A stretch of 6,898 nt of DNA from Actinomycetota bacterium (GTDB taxonomy: Bacteria; Actinomycetota; Actinomycetes; S36-B12), in assembly GCA_009726075.1 (NCBI GenBank), contig WLND01000088.1:1-6898 (forward strand). Direction: 5' to 3'. The number at the start of each line of letters is the position of its first letter. Position 1 is the stretch's first letter. Under the pieces are notes generated by a model. It saw only the letters and a program-made list of their open reading frames with translations. It was not told the origin of the DNA and did not search any database. The position numbers and the translations under genes were made by a program. Shown in pieces: positions 1 through 6,898 of the stretch.

Positions 1-2982
1 AGGCGTGCGGCCGGCGAGCTTCGCGATCGGATCGTCACCAGGCTCGGCGGTGGCCTTCTTCCGACCGTCGCGACCTTCCACTCCTTCGCCTACGGCCTCA
101 TGCTCCAGCACGGCACCACTGAGGAGTATCGCGAGCCGCCGCGCCTGCTCTCCGGTGCCGAGGAGGATGTGCGGATTCGAGATCTTCTCCTCGGGGCGGT
201 CGAGGACGGGGCGATTGCCTGGCCGGACGACCTCTCGGGTGCCCTGCACACGCTCGGCCTGGCCAACGAGGTGCGGGCCGTGCTTGCGCGGGCGAAAGAG
301 CTCGGCCTCGACCCGGCCCAGCTGCAGCGCCTCGGCGCCAAGTCGGGCCGCCCAGCATGGGAGGCCCTCGGGGTCCTCGCGCGCCAAGAGAACGAGGTCA
401 TGGTCCTCGAGAACGTCATCGACTACGCCGAACTCCTCCACCGGGCGGTGCTGTGGGCGCGATCCACCGCCGGCCGGCTGGCGCTCCAGCAGCAGTACCG
501 GGCGATCTTCGTCGATGAGTACCAGGACACCGACCCCCTTCAGGTTGCCCTGCTCGAAGCGCTCGTCGGTCCGCAGACAACGCTCGTGGCGGTCGGTGAC
601 CCTGACCAGTCCATCTACGCGTTCCGCGGCGCGGATGTCTCCGGGATCTTCGACTTCCCCCGCCGGTTCCGGTCAGCCTCAGGGGCCCATGCGCCGATCG
701 TCGTGCTCCGGCACACCCGCCGATTCGGGCCCGAGATTCGCGAGGCGGCTGCCCGTGTCATCGGCCGTCGCCCGCTCGGGCAGCTTGACCCAGCTACCGC
801 GCAGGCCCACCGAAATCCCGTGTGCGAGCCTGATCGTGAGAGCGCTGTTTCAGTCGAGTGCTTCGACAGCGAGGCAACCCGGGCGGCTCACGTGGCCCAG
901 GAGATTCGCATCGCCCATCTGAGGCAGGGCCGCGACTGGTCGACCATGGCGGTGATCGTGCGCACGTCGCTCTCGATTCCGATCGTGCATCGGGCGCTCC
1001 TCCAGGCCGGGGTGCCGGCGGCGATCGCCGCGGACGAGATCCCGCTGCGACTCGAGCCGGCGGTCGCAGTACTCCTCAACGCCCTCGATATCGCGTGCGA
1101 CCCAGAGCGCATGACCGCGCAGGCCGCAGCGGACCTCCTCACCGGGCCGATCGGCGACCTCGATGCGTGGCAGCTTCGCCGCCTCGGCAGGCTCCTGCGC
1201 GAACAGGCGCGAACCTCGGATCCCTCGTGCTCGCCGCCGACCTCTGACGACCTCATCCGAGATCTGGTCCGAGGTGTCGTGACGGTCGCCCCGAGCCCCG
1301 AAACCTCCGACGCACTGGCGAGCGTCGAGCGCGTGCGCCTGCTCCTCGATACGGCCCGCGGACAGATCGCCGACGGGTCCACGCCACCTGATGTGCTCTG
1401 GACCCTCTGGTCGGGCCGGGTCGGCGGGGCGGTGCTCCACGGCTGGTCTGAGCGCCTTCGACTCGCTGCCCTTGGCGGGTCGAATTCGGCCCACCATGAC
1501 ATCGACGCGGTTCTCGCGTTGTTCGAGACCGCCGAGCGAGCGGCTCTGCGTTTTCGGGGCGTCATCGGGATGAAGAACCTGCTCATCTCCCTGCGCGAGC
1601 AGCAGATCCCGGCGGAGCCGATCGCCGAGCGGTCGATTCATGTGAACGCGGTCCGCATTCTCACCGCTCACCGGGCCAAGGGCCTGGAGTGGGACGCGGT
1701 ATGGATCATCGGAGCGGAGGAGGGCGTATGGCCCGACCTGCGCACTCGGGGCTCGGTGCTCGAGCCCGATCGACTCACTCGGCACGGGGTCGGCGACCCG
1801 GTGCGAGCGGCCGACCTGCTTGCGGAAGAGCGCAGGCTCTTCTTCGTCGCATTGACGCGAGCCCGATCCAGCGTCGTCGTCGCAATCCTGGCGTCCGACG
1901 CTGGCGGCGGCCCGCAGCCGAGCCGGTTCATCAACGACCTCGGGATCACGCCCGTACCGATTCACGGCCGGCCGGCCTTCGCCGCCTCGACCCATGGGCT
2001 GGTGGCGCATCTGCGCGTTGTCGCGGCTGATCCGCAGGCCTCCCCAGCGCTGCGCAGTGCGGCCATCGACCGTCTCGCCCTGCTGGCTGCAGCCTCGGGC
2101 AGGCGGGGCGAGCCGCTGGTGCCTGTCGCCGACCCTGATCGATGGTGGGGGGTTCGCGCGCAGACCGAGAATCCCCGTCCGCTGCGCCCCGAAGGCGAAC
2201 CGATCGCCCTTTCCGGCAGCGGACTTGAAGCAATGCTCACCTGCCCGCTCAAGCGCTACCTTGAGCATGACGCCCATGCCGACGTGCCCAGACCCTCCTC
2301 GACGAAGTTCGGCAGCGTGATCCATGCGGTTGCCGACTACGTGGCCAAGGGCGAGGTGCCGGCCGATCTCGACAGCATGGACATGTTGGTGGACCGAGTC
2401 TGGAGCGATCTGCGATTCGAGGCTTCCTGGCAGTCGGAAAGTGAGCGGGCGCAGGCCAGGCTGGCACTGTCCCGGTTCCTCGTGTACCACCTGCGGGGCG
2501 ATCGCACGCTCCTTGCCACGGAGCACGAGTACCGGGCCGAGATTGCCGTGCCGACCAGCGATGGCGCATCAGAGGTGGTGCGCCTGCGCGGATTCCTCGA
2601 TCGAATCGAGCGTGATGGCGCGGGCAGGGTCGTTGCCATCGATCTCAAGAACATCCGCAATCCCGGCCCGGACAGCTCGGTGCCAACCCACGCGCAACTC
2701 GGTGTCTACCAACTCCTGCTGCGCGAGAACGGAGAAGAGGTCGGCGGGGCGGCACTCGTGCAACTGCGGGTGCCTGCTGCGAAGGGTGCCGACGACCCCA
2801 AGGTGCAGTTTCAGGCACCCCTCGGCAATGAGGTGCCGACCTGGGTCGAGATCGAGCTCGGACAGGCGGCCGAACTGCTCCGCAGCGAGGGCTTCGTGGC
2901 CAGGCCAAATGCGGGGTGCCGGTACTGCCCGTACCGGCTCGTGTGCCCGTCGCAGGGCCAGGGGGATCAGGTGGTCGCATGA
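1..2982 (+). CDS. adnA: AdnA subunit of the AdnAB helicase-nuclease (5' partial)
   Basis: This is a UvrD/Rep-type motor fused to a RecB-like nuclease, expected to pair with AdnB and resect DNA double-strand breaks. Frame 1 is open from the first base, so the gene begins outside the window; 993 residues are visible. The N-terminus and Walker A are missing, probably some 50-90 residues judging by family length. Numbering visible residues from base 1, I see motif Ib TFHSF (25-29), Walker B VDEYQDTD (171-178), motif III GDPDQSIYAFRGA (199-211), a motif IV region LRHTRRFG (236-243), motif V around LTAHRAKGLEWD (554-565) and motif VI EERRLFFVALTRAR (609-622). The nuclease domain starts near 735, with H775, GFLDR (D867), IDLK (D881, K883) and QLGVY (Q899, Y903). 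C748 together with C973, C976 and C982 (CxxCx5C) forms an AddB-like Fe-S signature. Identity rests on this architecture plus the adjacent adnB. The alternative is a generic UvrD/PcrA-nuclease fusion, which is less likely. Confidence 0.93.
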   Translation, partial: RRAAGELRDRIVTRLGGGLLPTVATFHSFAYGLMLQHGTTEEYREPPRLLSGAEEDVRIRDLLLGAVEDGAIAWPDDLSGALHTLGLANEVRAVLARAKELGLDPAQLQRLGAKSGRPAWEALGVLARQENEVMVLENVIDYAELLHRAVLWARSTAGRLALQQQYRAIFVDEYQDTDPLQVALLEALVGPQTTLVAVGDPDQSIYAFRGADVSGIFDFPRRFRSASGAHAPIVVLRHTRRFGPEIREAAARVIGRRPLGQLDPATAQAHRNPVCEPDRESAVSVECFDSEATRAAHVAQEIRIAHLRQGRDWSTMAVIVRTSLSIPIVHRALLQAGVPAAIAADEIPLRLEPAVAVLLNALDIACDPERMTAQAAADLLTGPIGDLDAWQLRRLGRLLREQARTSDPSCSPPTSDDLIRDLVRGVVTVAPSPETSDALASVERVRLLLDTARGQIADGSTPPDVLWTLWSGRVGGAVLHGWSERLRLAALGGSNSAHHDIDAVLALFETAERAALRFRGVIGMKNLLISLREQQIPAEPIAERSIHVNAVRILTAHRAKGLEWDAVWIIGAEEGVWPDLRTRGSVLEPDRLTRHGVGDPVRAADLLAEERRLFFVALTRARSSVVVAILASDAGGGPQPSRFINDLGITPVPIHGRPAFAASTHGLVAHLRVVAADPQASPALRSAAIDRLALLAAASGRRGEPLVPVADPDRWWGVRAQTENPRPLRPEGEPIALSGSGLEAMLTCPLKRYLEHDAHADVPRPSSTKFGSVIHAVADYVAKGEVPADLDSMDMLVDRVWSDLRFEASWQSESERAQARLALSRFLVYHLRGDRTLLATEHEYRAEIAVPTSDGASEVVRLRGFLDRIERDGAGRVVAIDLKNIRNPGPDSSVPTHAQLGVYQLLLRENGEEVGGAALVQLRVPAAKGADDPKVQFQAPLGNEVPTWVEIELGQAAELLRSEGFVARPNAGCRYCPYRLVCPSQGQGDQVVA
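2960..2982 (+). promoter_or_regulatory. adnB ribosome binding region and adnA/adnB ATGA overlap
   Basis: The last codons of adnA contain two purine-rich stretches, AGGGGG (2960-2965) and AGGTGG (2969-2974). These lie 13 and 4 bases before the ATG at 2979. That ATG shares four bases with the adnA stop (ATGA, 2979-2982), a common arrangement for coupled translation. A second in-frame ATG at 2988 would sit 13 bases after AGGTGG. The overlap favours 2979, but neither spacing is ideal, so a start at 2988 (three residues shorter) remains possible. Confidence 0.5.
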
Positions 2983-5900
2983 ACGACATGCAGCAGATCC
3001 GGCGGGGCGATATTGATCGCGCGCTCGGATTCTCACTGAGCGATGAGCAGTGGACCATCGTGTCCTCCCCGCTCGAACCGTCGGTCGTGGTGGCAGGCGC
3101 CGGTTCGGGCAAGACCACGTCGATGTCAGCCCGTGTGGCCTGGCTCATCGGCAGCGGCATGATCGCCCCCGATGCAGTGCTGGGCCTCACCTTCACCACG
3201 AAGGCGGCAGCACAGCTGCTGAGCTCTACCCGGGCGAGCATCCGAAGTCTCGAATCGGCGGGGCTGGTTCCCGAGCCCGCGGCACGGAAGGTGTCCGACG
3301 ACAGCGCGGCCGACGACGAGCCGGTGGGCGAGCCCCAGGTGCTCACCTACAACGCCTTCGCTGCGAGGCTGCTCAGCGAGCACGGCATCCTGCTCGGACG
3401 CGAGCCCGGGGCGCGGATCCTCACCGATGGGGCGCGCCAGCAGCTGGCGTACCGGGTGGTGTGCCGCACCTCGCTACCGCTCGCCGGGCTCGGCACCGCT
3501 CCGATTGCCCTGACCAGCGACCTGCTCGCCCTCGACGACCAGTTGTCCGAACTCGACATCGAGCCTGAGGCCCTCGTCGAGTTCGACGATGCGCTCATCG
3601 CAGAGCTCGACGCCCACGGGCCGCCCCAGGCGATCGGCGCCAAGATGCGGGCTACGGCGCAGACACGACGCCTGCTCGGCCTCCTGATCTGCGAATGGCG
3701 GGCGCAGAAGCAGGGCCGCGACCTGCTCGACTTCACCGACCAGACGAGGCTGGCCCTTGAGATCGTTCGAGGCTTCCCGCAGGTCGCCAAGAGCATTCGA
3801 TCCAGGTACGGCGTCGTGCTGCTCGATGAATACCAGGACACGTCGCTGGGGCAGCGGCGCTTGCTCCAGGCGCTCTTTGCCGACGGGCACCCGGTGACTG
3901 CGGTGGGTGATCCATGCCAGGCGATCTACGGGTGGCGGGGTGCCAGCGTGGACAACATCGAGCAATTCCCCGAGCACTTCCCGGCGATTCGAGCCGGGGT
4001 CGAGGTCGACTCGGCGCGCTACGTGCTGAGCAGCAACCGTCGGTCTGGCAGTGCGATCCTCGCCGTGGCAAACGACCTCTCACATGGGCTTCGCAGTCGG
4101 CATGCCGGGGTCGAGAGGCTGGTGTCTGGCGTGAGCAGCAAGGGCCCCGGCGATGTCCGAGTGGGCTTGTTCGAGACTGCGGGCGAGGAGAAGGCCTGGG
4201 TGGTCGACCAGATTGCCGGGTGGCGCAGACGCGTTGACTCGCCAGCGACCACTGATCAATGGAGCGATATCGCGATCCTCGCGGCTACCGGCAAGGATCT
4301 CGCCGAATTCGACGGCCTGCTGCGCAGTGCCGGGGTCCCGACCCAGCTCTACGGTGCTGCGGGCCTCCTTCGCCAGCCCGTGGTCGTCGAACTTCGCAGC
4401 ATGCTCGAGATCCTCCACAATCCGATCGCCAACCCGGAGATGGTCCGAGTGCTCACCGGCCCGAGGCTGCGCATTGGCGTCCGCGATCTCGCTGCCCTCG
4501 GTGCGCGTGCGGCCGAACTCGCGGGCGGGGGCCATCGCAGCACGTCCGACGACGTCGATGATGCGCTCGACGAGGCGGTGGCGGGGGCCGATCCAGTAGA
4601 GGCGGTATCACTGAGCGATGCCCTGTTCGACCTCGGCGACCCGGGGCGGTATTCGCCGGAGGCCGCCGAGCGGCTCACGATGTTCGCCGCCGAGGTCAGG
4701 TCGCTGCGCCGTCACGCCAGCGAGCCCATGACCGAACTCATCGCCCGGATCGGTCGAGAGACGGGCCTGGAGGTCGAGGCAGCCCTGTCGCCCGACTCCG
4801 AGCAGCAGCAGTACGCCTGGTCGGCGTTCCTCGACCTCGCCGCCGACTTCGTCGACCTTTTCGGCGTGTCGTCGCTCGGGGCATTCCTCAGCAGGCTGCG
4901 CGATGCAGAGCGATTCGACGTCGATCTGACGGTCGACCTCGCCCGGCGAGGCAACGCCGTCCAGCTCATGACCATCCATAAGTCGAAGGGCCTGGAGTTC
5001 CCGCACGTGTTCGTGCCCTCCGTGGCCAAGTCGGCCTTTCCTGGGGTTCCGGGGCGCGGGGAGTGGCCCACGTCGCCATCGACCGTGCCCTGGCCGCTGC
5101 GTGCCGACACCAACGATGCCCTTGACTCGTTTCCGAACGCCGAGGGCACACCGCGGGACAAGGACCACAAGGCCTACAAGGCCCTGCTCGCCGAGATGAA
5201 GACCGCTGATGACGAACGCCTGGCCTACGTAGCGATGACCAGGGCTGAGGCGACGCTCATCGTCACCGGGCATTGGTGGGGCCCGACCCAGTCGACCGTG
5301 CGTGGGCCCGACCCGTACCTGTCGATCGTGAAGCAGGCGGCCCTCGCAGGCTCCGGTGAGGTAGTGGCGTGGCACCCGGCGCCTGCCGACGGCGAGGCAA
5401 ATCCATCGCCGGAGGCCGCGGGTCGTGAGTTCGCGTGGCCTCGCGCCCTCGAGTCGGCCGAGGCCATCGCGGTGACGGCGCGGGCGGTGCGGCATGCGGT
5501 GGCCAACGGCAGCACCCCGATCGACAATGCCGGCCTCGCTCCCGCTGATCGTGCCCTGATCGAGCAGTGGGACATCGACTCCGAGTTACTGCTGGCGGAG
5601 GCTCGGCGCCGTCGCCGTGAGACCGTCGTTGTCCAATTGCCGGGGTCACTGTCGGCGAGCGCCATGATCAGGGCGCTGCGCGACCCGGAGCGGATGGCGA
5701 TCGAGCTCGCTCGACCCATGCCCCGCCCGCCCGCCACCGCTGCACGGCGCGGCATCGCCTTTCACTCCTGGGTCGAGAGTCGATACGGGCAGCAATCGCT
5801 GCTTGACCCCGATGACCTGCCTGGCTCAGGGGACGAGGCCATCACGAGCGACGACGCCCTCGACGCTTTGAAGCGGTCCTTCGAGGCATCGGTGTTCGCC

Positions 5901-6224
5901 GGTCGATCGCCGGTCGCGATCGAGGAGCCCTTCTCCCTGGTGCTTGCCGGCCGCGTCATCCGCGGCCGCATTGATGCGGTCTTCGAGCAGAACGGACGCT
6001 ACGACGTCATCGACTGGAAGACCGGTGGCGAATCGGGTTCGGGCCTTACACCTGATCCGTTCCAGCTGGCGCTCTACTGCATCGCTTGGTCGCAACTCAA
6101 GGGCGTGCCGCTGCGTGAGATCGACGCTGGGTTCTTCATGGTGGCGACCGGCGAACTGGTGCGCCCAGCGCAGATGCCAGACCTCGGCGAGATTGCCGGG
6201 TTGCTCGGACGTCCTCCAGGCTGA
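2979..6224 (+). CDS. adnB: AdnB subunit of the AdnAB helicase-nuclease
   Basis: This complete 1081-residue protein carries an ATP-dependent UvrD-like motor and a C-terminal RecB-like nuclease; in mycobacteria AdnB is the principal motor of the complex. Visible elements are the Q-motif glutamine Q24, Walker A AGAGSGKTT (39-47), motif Ia LTFTTKAAAQ (70-79), motif Ib TYNAFA (123-128), Walker B LDEYQDTS (282-289), motif III GDPCQAIYGWRGA (310-322), motif IV LSSNRRSG (350-357), motif V VQLMTIHKSKGLEF (661-674) and motif VI DDERLAYVAMTRAE (744-757). The nuclease module follows, with H929, GRIDA (D999), IDWKTG (D1012, K1014) and QLALY (Q1029, Y1033). All key motor and nuclease residues are present, so both activities should be intact. 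There is no CxxC cluster, unlike AdnA. An acidic segment lies between motifs Ia and Ib (about 92-120). The length is close to that recalled for mycobacterial AdnB (about 1095 aa). The open frame reaches further upstream into adnA, but the ATGA overlap decides the start. Confidence 0.95.
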   Translation: MNDMQQIRRGDIDRALGFSLSDEQWTIVSSPLEPSVVVAGAGSGKTTSMSARVAWLIGSGMIAPDAVLGLTFTTKAAAQLLSSTRASIRSLESAGLVPEPAARKVSDDSAADDEPVGEPQVLTYNAFAARLLSEHGILLGREPGARILTDGARQQLAYRVVCRTSLPLAGLGTAPIALTSDLLALDDQLSELDIEPEALVEFDDALIAELDAHGPPQAIGAKMRATAQTRRLLGLLICEWRAQKQGRDLLDFTDQTRLALEIVRGFPQVAKSIRSRYGVVLLDEYQDTSLGQRRLLQALFADGHPVTAVGDPCQAIYGWRGASVDNIEQFPEHFPAIRAGVEVDSARYVLSSNRRSGSAILAVANDLSHGLRSRHAGVERLVSGVSSKGPGDVRVGLFETAGEEKAWVVDQIAGWRRRVDSPATTDQWSDIAILAATGKDLAEFDGLLRSAGVPTQLYGAAGLLRQPVVVELRSMLEILHNPIANPEMVRVLTGPRLRIGVRDLAALGARAAELAGGGHRSTSDDVDDALDEAVAGADPVEAVSLSDALFDLGDPGRYSPEAAERLTMFAAEVRSLRRHASEPMTELIARIGRETGLEVEAALSPDSEQQQYAWSAFLDLAADFVDLFGVSSLGAFLSRLRDAERFDVDLTVDLARRGNAVQLMTIHKSKGLEFPHVFVPSVAKSAFPGVPGRGEWPTSPSTVPWPLRADTNDALDSFPNAEGTPRDKDHKAYKALLAEMKTADDERLAYVAMTRAEATLIVTGHWWGPTQSTVRGPDPYLSIVKQAALAGSGEVVAWHPAPADGEANPSPEAAGREFAWPRALESAEAIAVTARAVRHAVANGSTPIDNAGLAPADRALIEQWDIDSELLLAEARRRRRETVVVQLPGSLSASAMIRALRDPERMAIELARPMPRPPATAARRGIAFHSWVESRYGQQSLLDPDDLPGSGDEAITSDDALDALKRSFEASVFAGRSPVAIEEPFSLVLAGRVIRGRIDAVFEQNGRYDVIDWKTGGESGSGLTPDPFQLALYCIAWSQLKGVPLREIDAGFFMVATGELVRPAQMPDLGEIAGLLGRPPG

Positions 6225-6232
6225 GCGCCTAC

Positions 6233-6246
6233 GGTGGCGTTTCATG
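6233..6246 (+). promoter_or_regulatory. Weak ribosome binding site of the PPOX-family gene
   Basis: GGTGG at 6233-6237 lies six bases before the ATG at 6244, inside the 19-base gap that follows adnB. It is a short, imperfect Shine-Dalgarno match. The reading frame stays open upstream into adnB, but the conserved family sequence begins only about 20 residues after this ATG, which supports the choice of start. The gap is too short to hold an obvious separate promoter. Confidence 0.4.
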
Positions 6247-6789
6247 GGAGACCAACTCGAGGCCATTGACGACACGCTCGCCGCCTGGATGACCAGTCAG
6301 CCGATGTTCTTCGTCTCGACGGCGCCGCTGGATCCGCAGGGCCTGGTGAACTGTTCGCCGAAGGGCCTGGCGGGCACGTTCGCCGTGATTGGCCCGCTCC
6401 AGGTCGCCTACCTTGACCTGACCGGCAGCGGCATCGAGACCATCGCGCACCTGCGCGAGAACGGTCGCATGGTCATCATGTTCTGCGCCTTCGATGGCCG
6501 GCCCCGCATTGTCCGACTGCACGGTCGAGGCACCGTGCTGCTCCCTGGCGAGCCGGGGTTCGATGAGCTGGCGGGTCGGTTCAGTGAGCACGCCGGGGTG
6601 CGGTCGATCATCGTGCTCGACGTGGCGCGATTGGCAGACTCGTGCGGCTATGCGGTGCCGCGCATGACCTACGAGGCCGATCGCGAGGTGCTTGACCTCG
6701 ATCACCGCAAGCGCGGAGCCCAAGGGCTGGCGGAGTTTCGTGCCGAGTGGAACGCCACGAGCCTCGACGGCCTGCCGGGTCTCGACTAG
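6244..6789 (+). CDS. Pyridoxamine 5'-phosphate oxidase-related, FMN-binding split-barrel family protein
   Basis: This 181-residue soluble protein has no visible signal peptide or membrane segment. It carries the recognisable pattern of a PPOX-related subfamily with a flavin-binding split-barrel fold: FFVSTAPLD (22-30) followed by VNCSPKG (35-41), then YLDLTGSG (56-63) with ETIAHLRENGR (65-75), then FCAFDGRPRIVRLHGRG (80-96), then DSCGYAVP (132-139), and a C-terminal SLDGLPGL (173-180). Family members are thought to bind FMN or a related cofactor and act as oxidoreductases. True pyridoxamine phosphate oxidase (PdxH) activity is not implied, and the substrate is unknown. In the family, position 37 within VN-SPKG is, as I recall, often leucine; here it is cysteine. 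The gene starts 19 bases after adnB on the same strand, so it is probably co-transcribed, yet no functional link to DNA repair is evident. The family call is firm and the function is open. Confidence 0.85.
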   Translation: MGDQLEAIDDTLAAWMTSQPMFFVSTAPLDPQGLVNCSPKGLAGTFAVIGPLQVAYLDLTGSGIETIAHLRENGRMVIMFCAFDGRPRIVRLHGRGTVLLPGEPGFDELAGRFSEHAGVRSIIVLDVARLADSCGYAVPRMTYEADREVLDLDHRKRGAQGLAEFRAEWNATSLDGLPGLD

Positions 6790-6790
6790 T

Positions 6791-6842
6791 GCTGAGGCCC
6801 ATTGGGCGGAAGCAGGTCCGGCGGGACCACGATGGGCTCAGC
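6791..6842. terminator. Nested inverted repeat, probable bidirectional terminator
   Basis: An outer stem pairs 6791-6802 (GCTGAGGCCCAT) with 6832-6842 (ATGGGCTCAGC). It has eleven base pairs, with one bulged G at 6797. Inside its 29-base loop, GGTCC (6815-6819) pairs with GGACC (6824-6828) across a four-base loop. A short alternative hairpin GCCC-ATT-GGGC (6797-6807) would compete with the outer stem. There is no T-tract on either strand, which is common for actinobacterial terminators. It starts two bases after the stop of the PPOX-family gene and covers the stop codon of the likely convergent gene, which suits termination from both sides. Confidence 0.55.
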
Positions 6843-6898
6843 GCTTGACGAGCCGCCAGAACCGGCGACTGATCCAGCAGCTGAGGGCCTCGCCGACT
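6838..6898 (-). CDS. C-terminal end of a probable convergent gene (partial, product unknown)
   Basis: On the minus strand, a frame open from the window edge ends at a TGA (complement of 6838-6840). It encodes 19 residues, VGEALSCWISRRFWRLVKR, a basic and aromatic-rich tail. Eighteen of the 19 codons end in G or C, matching the codon bias of the other genes. The competing plus-strand frame over the same bases (ATG at 6832, MGSALDEPPEP...) has G or C at only about 11 of 19 third positions. The stop codon lies within the inverted repeat that closes the previous gene, as expected for converging genes. The fragment is too short to identify a family, and the call could be wrong. Confidence 0.45.
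   Translation of the reverse strand, partial: VGEALSCWISRRFWRLVKR

Noticed and set aside
5..922. A 305-codon plus-strand open frame overlapping the start of adnA
   Set aside because: The translation is Ser/Arg/Pro-rich, low in complexity and without known motifs, and frame 1 over the same bases carries UvrD motifs Ib, II and III.
850..2526. A 558-codon open frame on the minus strand opposite adnA
   Set aside because: It lies fully antisense to conserved helicase and nuclease motifs. Long antisense open frames are expected in G+C-rich genes with few A/T-containing stop codons, and its translation shows no recognisable domain.
4608..5495. A 295-codon minus-strand open frame opposite adnB
   Set aside because: It is antisense to AdnB motifs V and VI, with Arg/Gly-rich composition and no domain; it is a shadow of codon bias.
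1..6224. Possible anti-phage defence or otherwise new helicase-nuclease system
   Set aside because: The tandem helicase-nuclease pair might suggest a defence module, but motif order, lengths and the adjacent, overlapping arrangement match the housekeeping AdnAB repair complex. No other defence genes or mobile-element marks are visible.
6244..6789. Assignment of the small protein as PdxH in vitamin B6 synthesis
   Set aside because: Only the split-barrel family pattern is present. The VNCSPKG, DLTGSG and SCGYAVP motifs mark a different PPOX-related subgroup, so a pyridoxal phosphate role is not supported.

Overview
The window is G+C-rich bacterial DNA with strong G/C preference at third codon positions, and its gene content points to an actinobacterium (Actinomycetota). 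The main evidence is a tandem pair of large proteins, each joining a UvrD-like helicase motor to a C-terminal RecB-like nuclease. This is the architecture of AdnA and AdnB, the actinobacterial end-resecting machine known from mycobacteria. Genus cannot be told from the sequence, and the downstream gene is not the one I recall after adnB in Mycobacterium.

Layout: bases 1-2982 (+) hold AdnA, cut by the left edge, so its N-terminus and Walker A motif lie outside the window. Bases 2979-6224 (+) hold complete AdnB (1081 aa), whose start overlaps the adnA stop by four bases. After a 19-base gap, bases 6244-6789 (+) encode a 181-aa FMN-binding split-barrel protein of the pyridoxamine 5'-phosphate oxidase-related family. 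From 6791 to 6842 there is a nested inverted repeat that looks like a terminator. Beyond it, the last 60 or so bases probably carry the C-terminal codons of a convergent minus-strand gene, although a plus-strand start in the same place cannot be excluded.

How the genes work together: AdnA and AdnB are expected to form a heterodimer that binds double-strand ends, unwinds them using ATP and cuts the strands. The overlap of the two genes suggests coupled translation and balanced subunit amounts. Both nuclease sites look intact. Only AdnA carries the four-cysteine signature of an Fe-S cluster, which resembles the AddB 'iron staple'. The small flavin-type protein probably shares the transcript, but nothing in the sequence ties it to DNA repair.

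Apart from the edges, the window is densely coding. I see no mobile element, CRISPR array, tRNA, rRNA or defence-island signature, and no evidence of an undescribed system. The more unusual points are the terminator structure at the convergent boundary and the departures from motif consensus in the two helicases.
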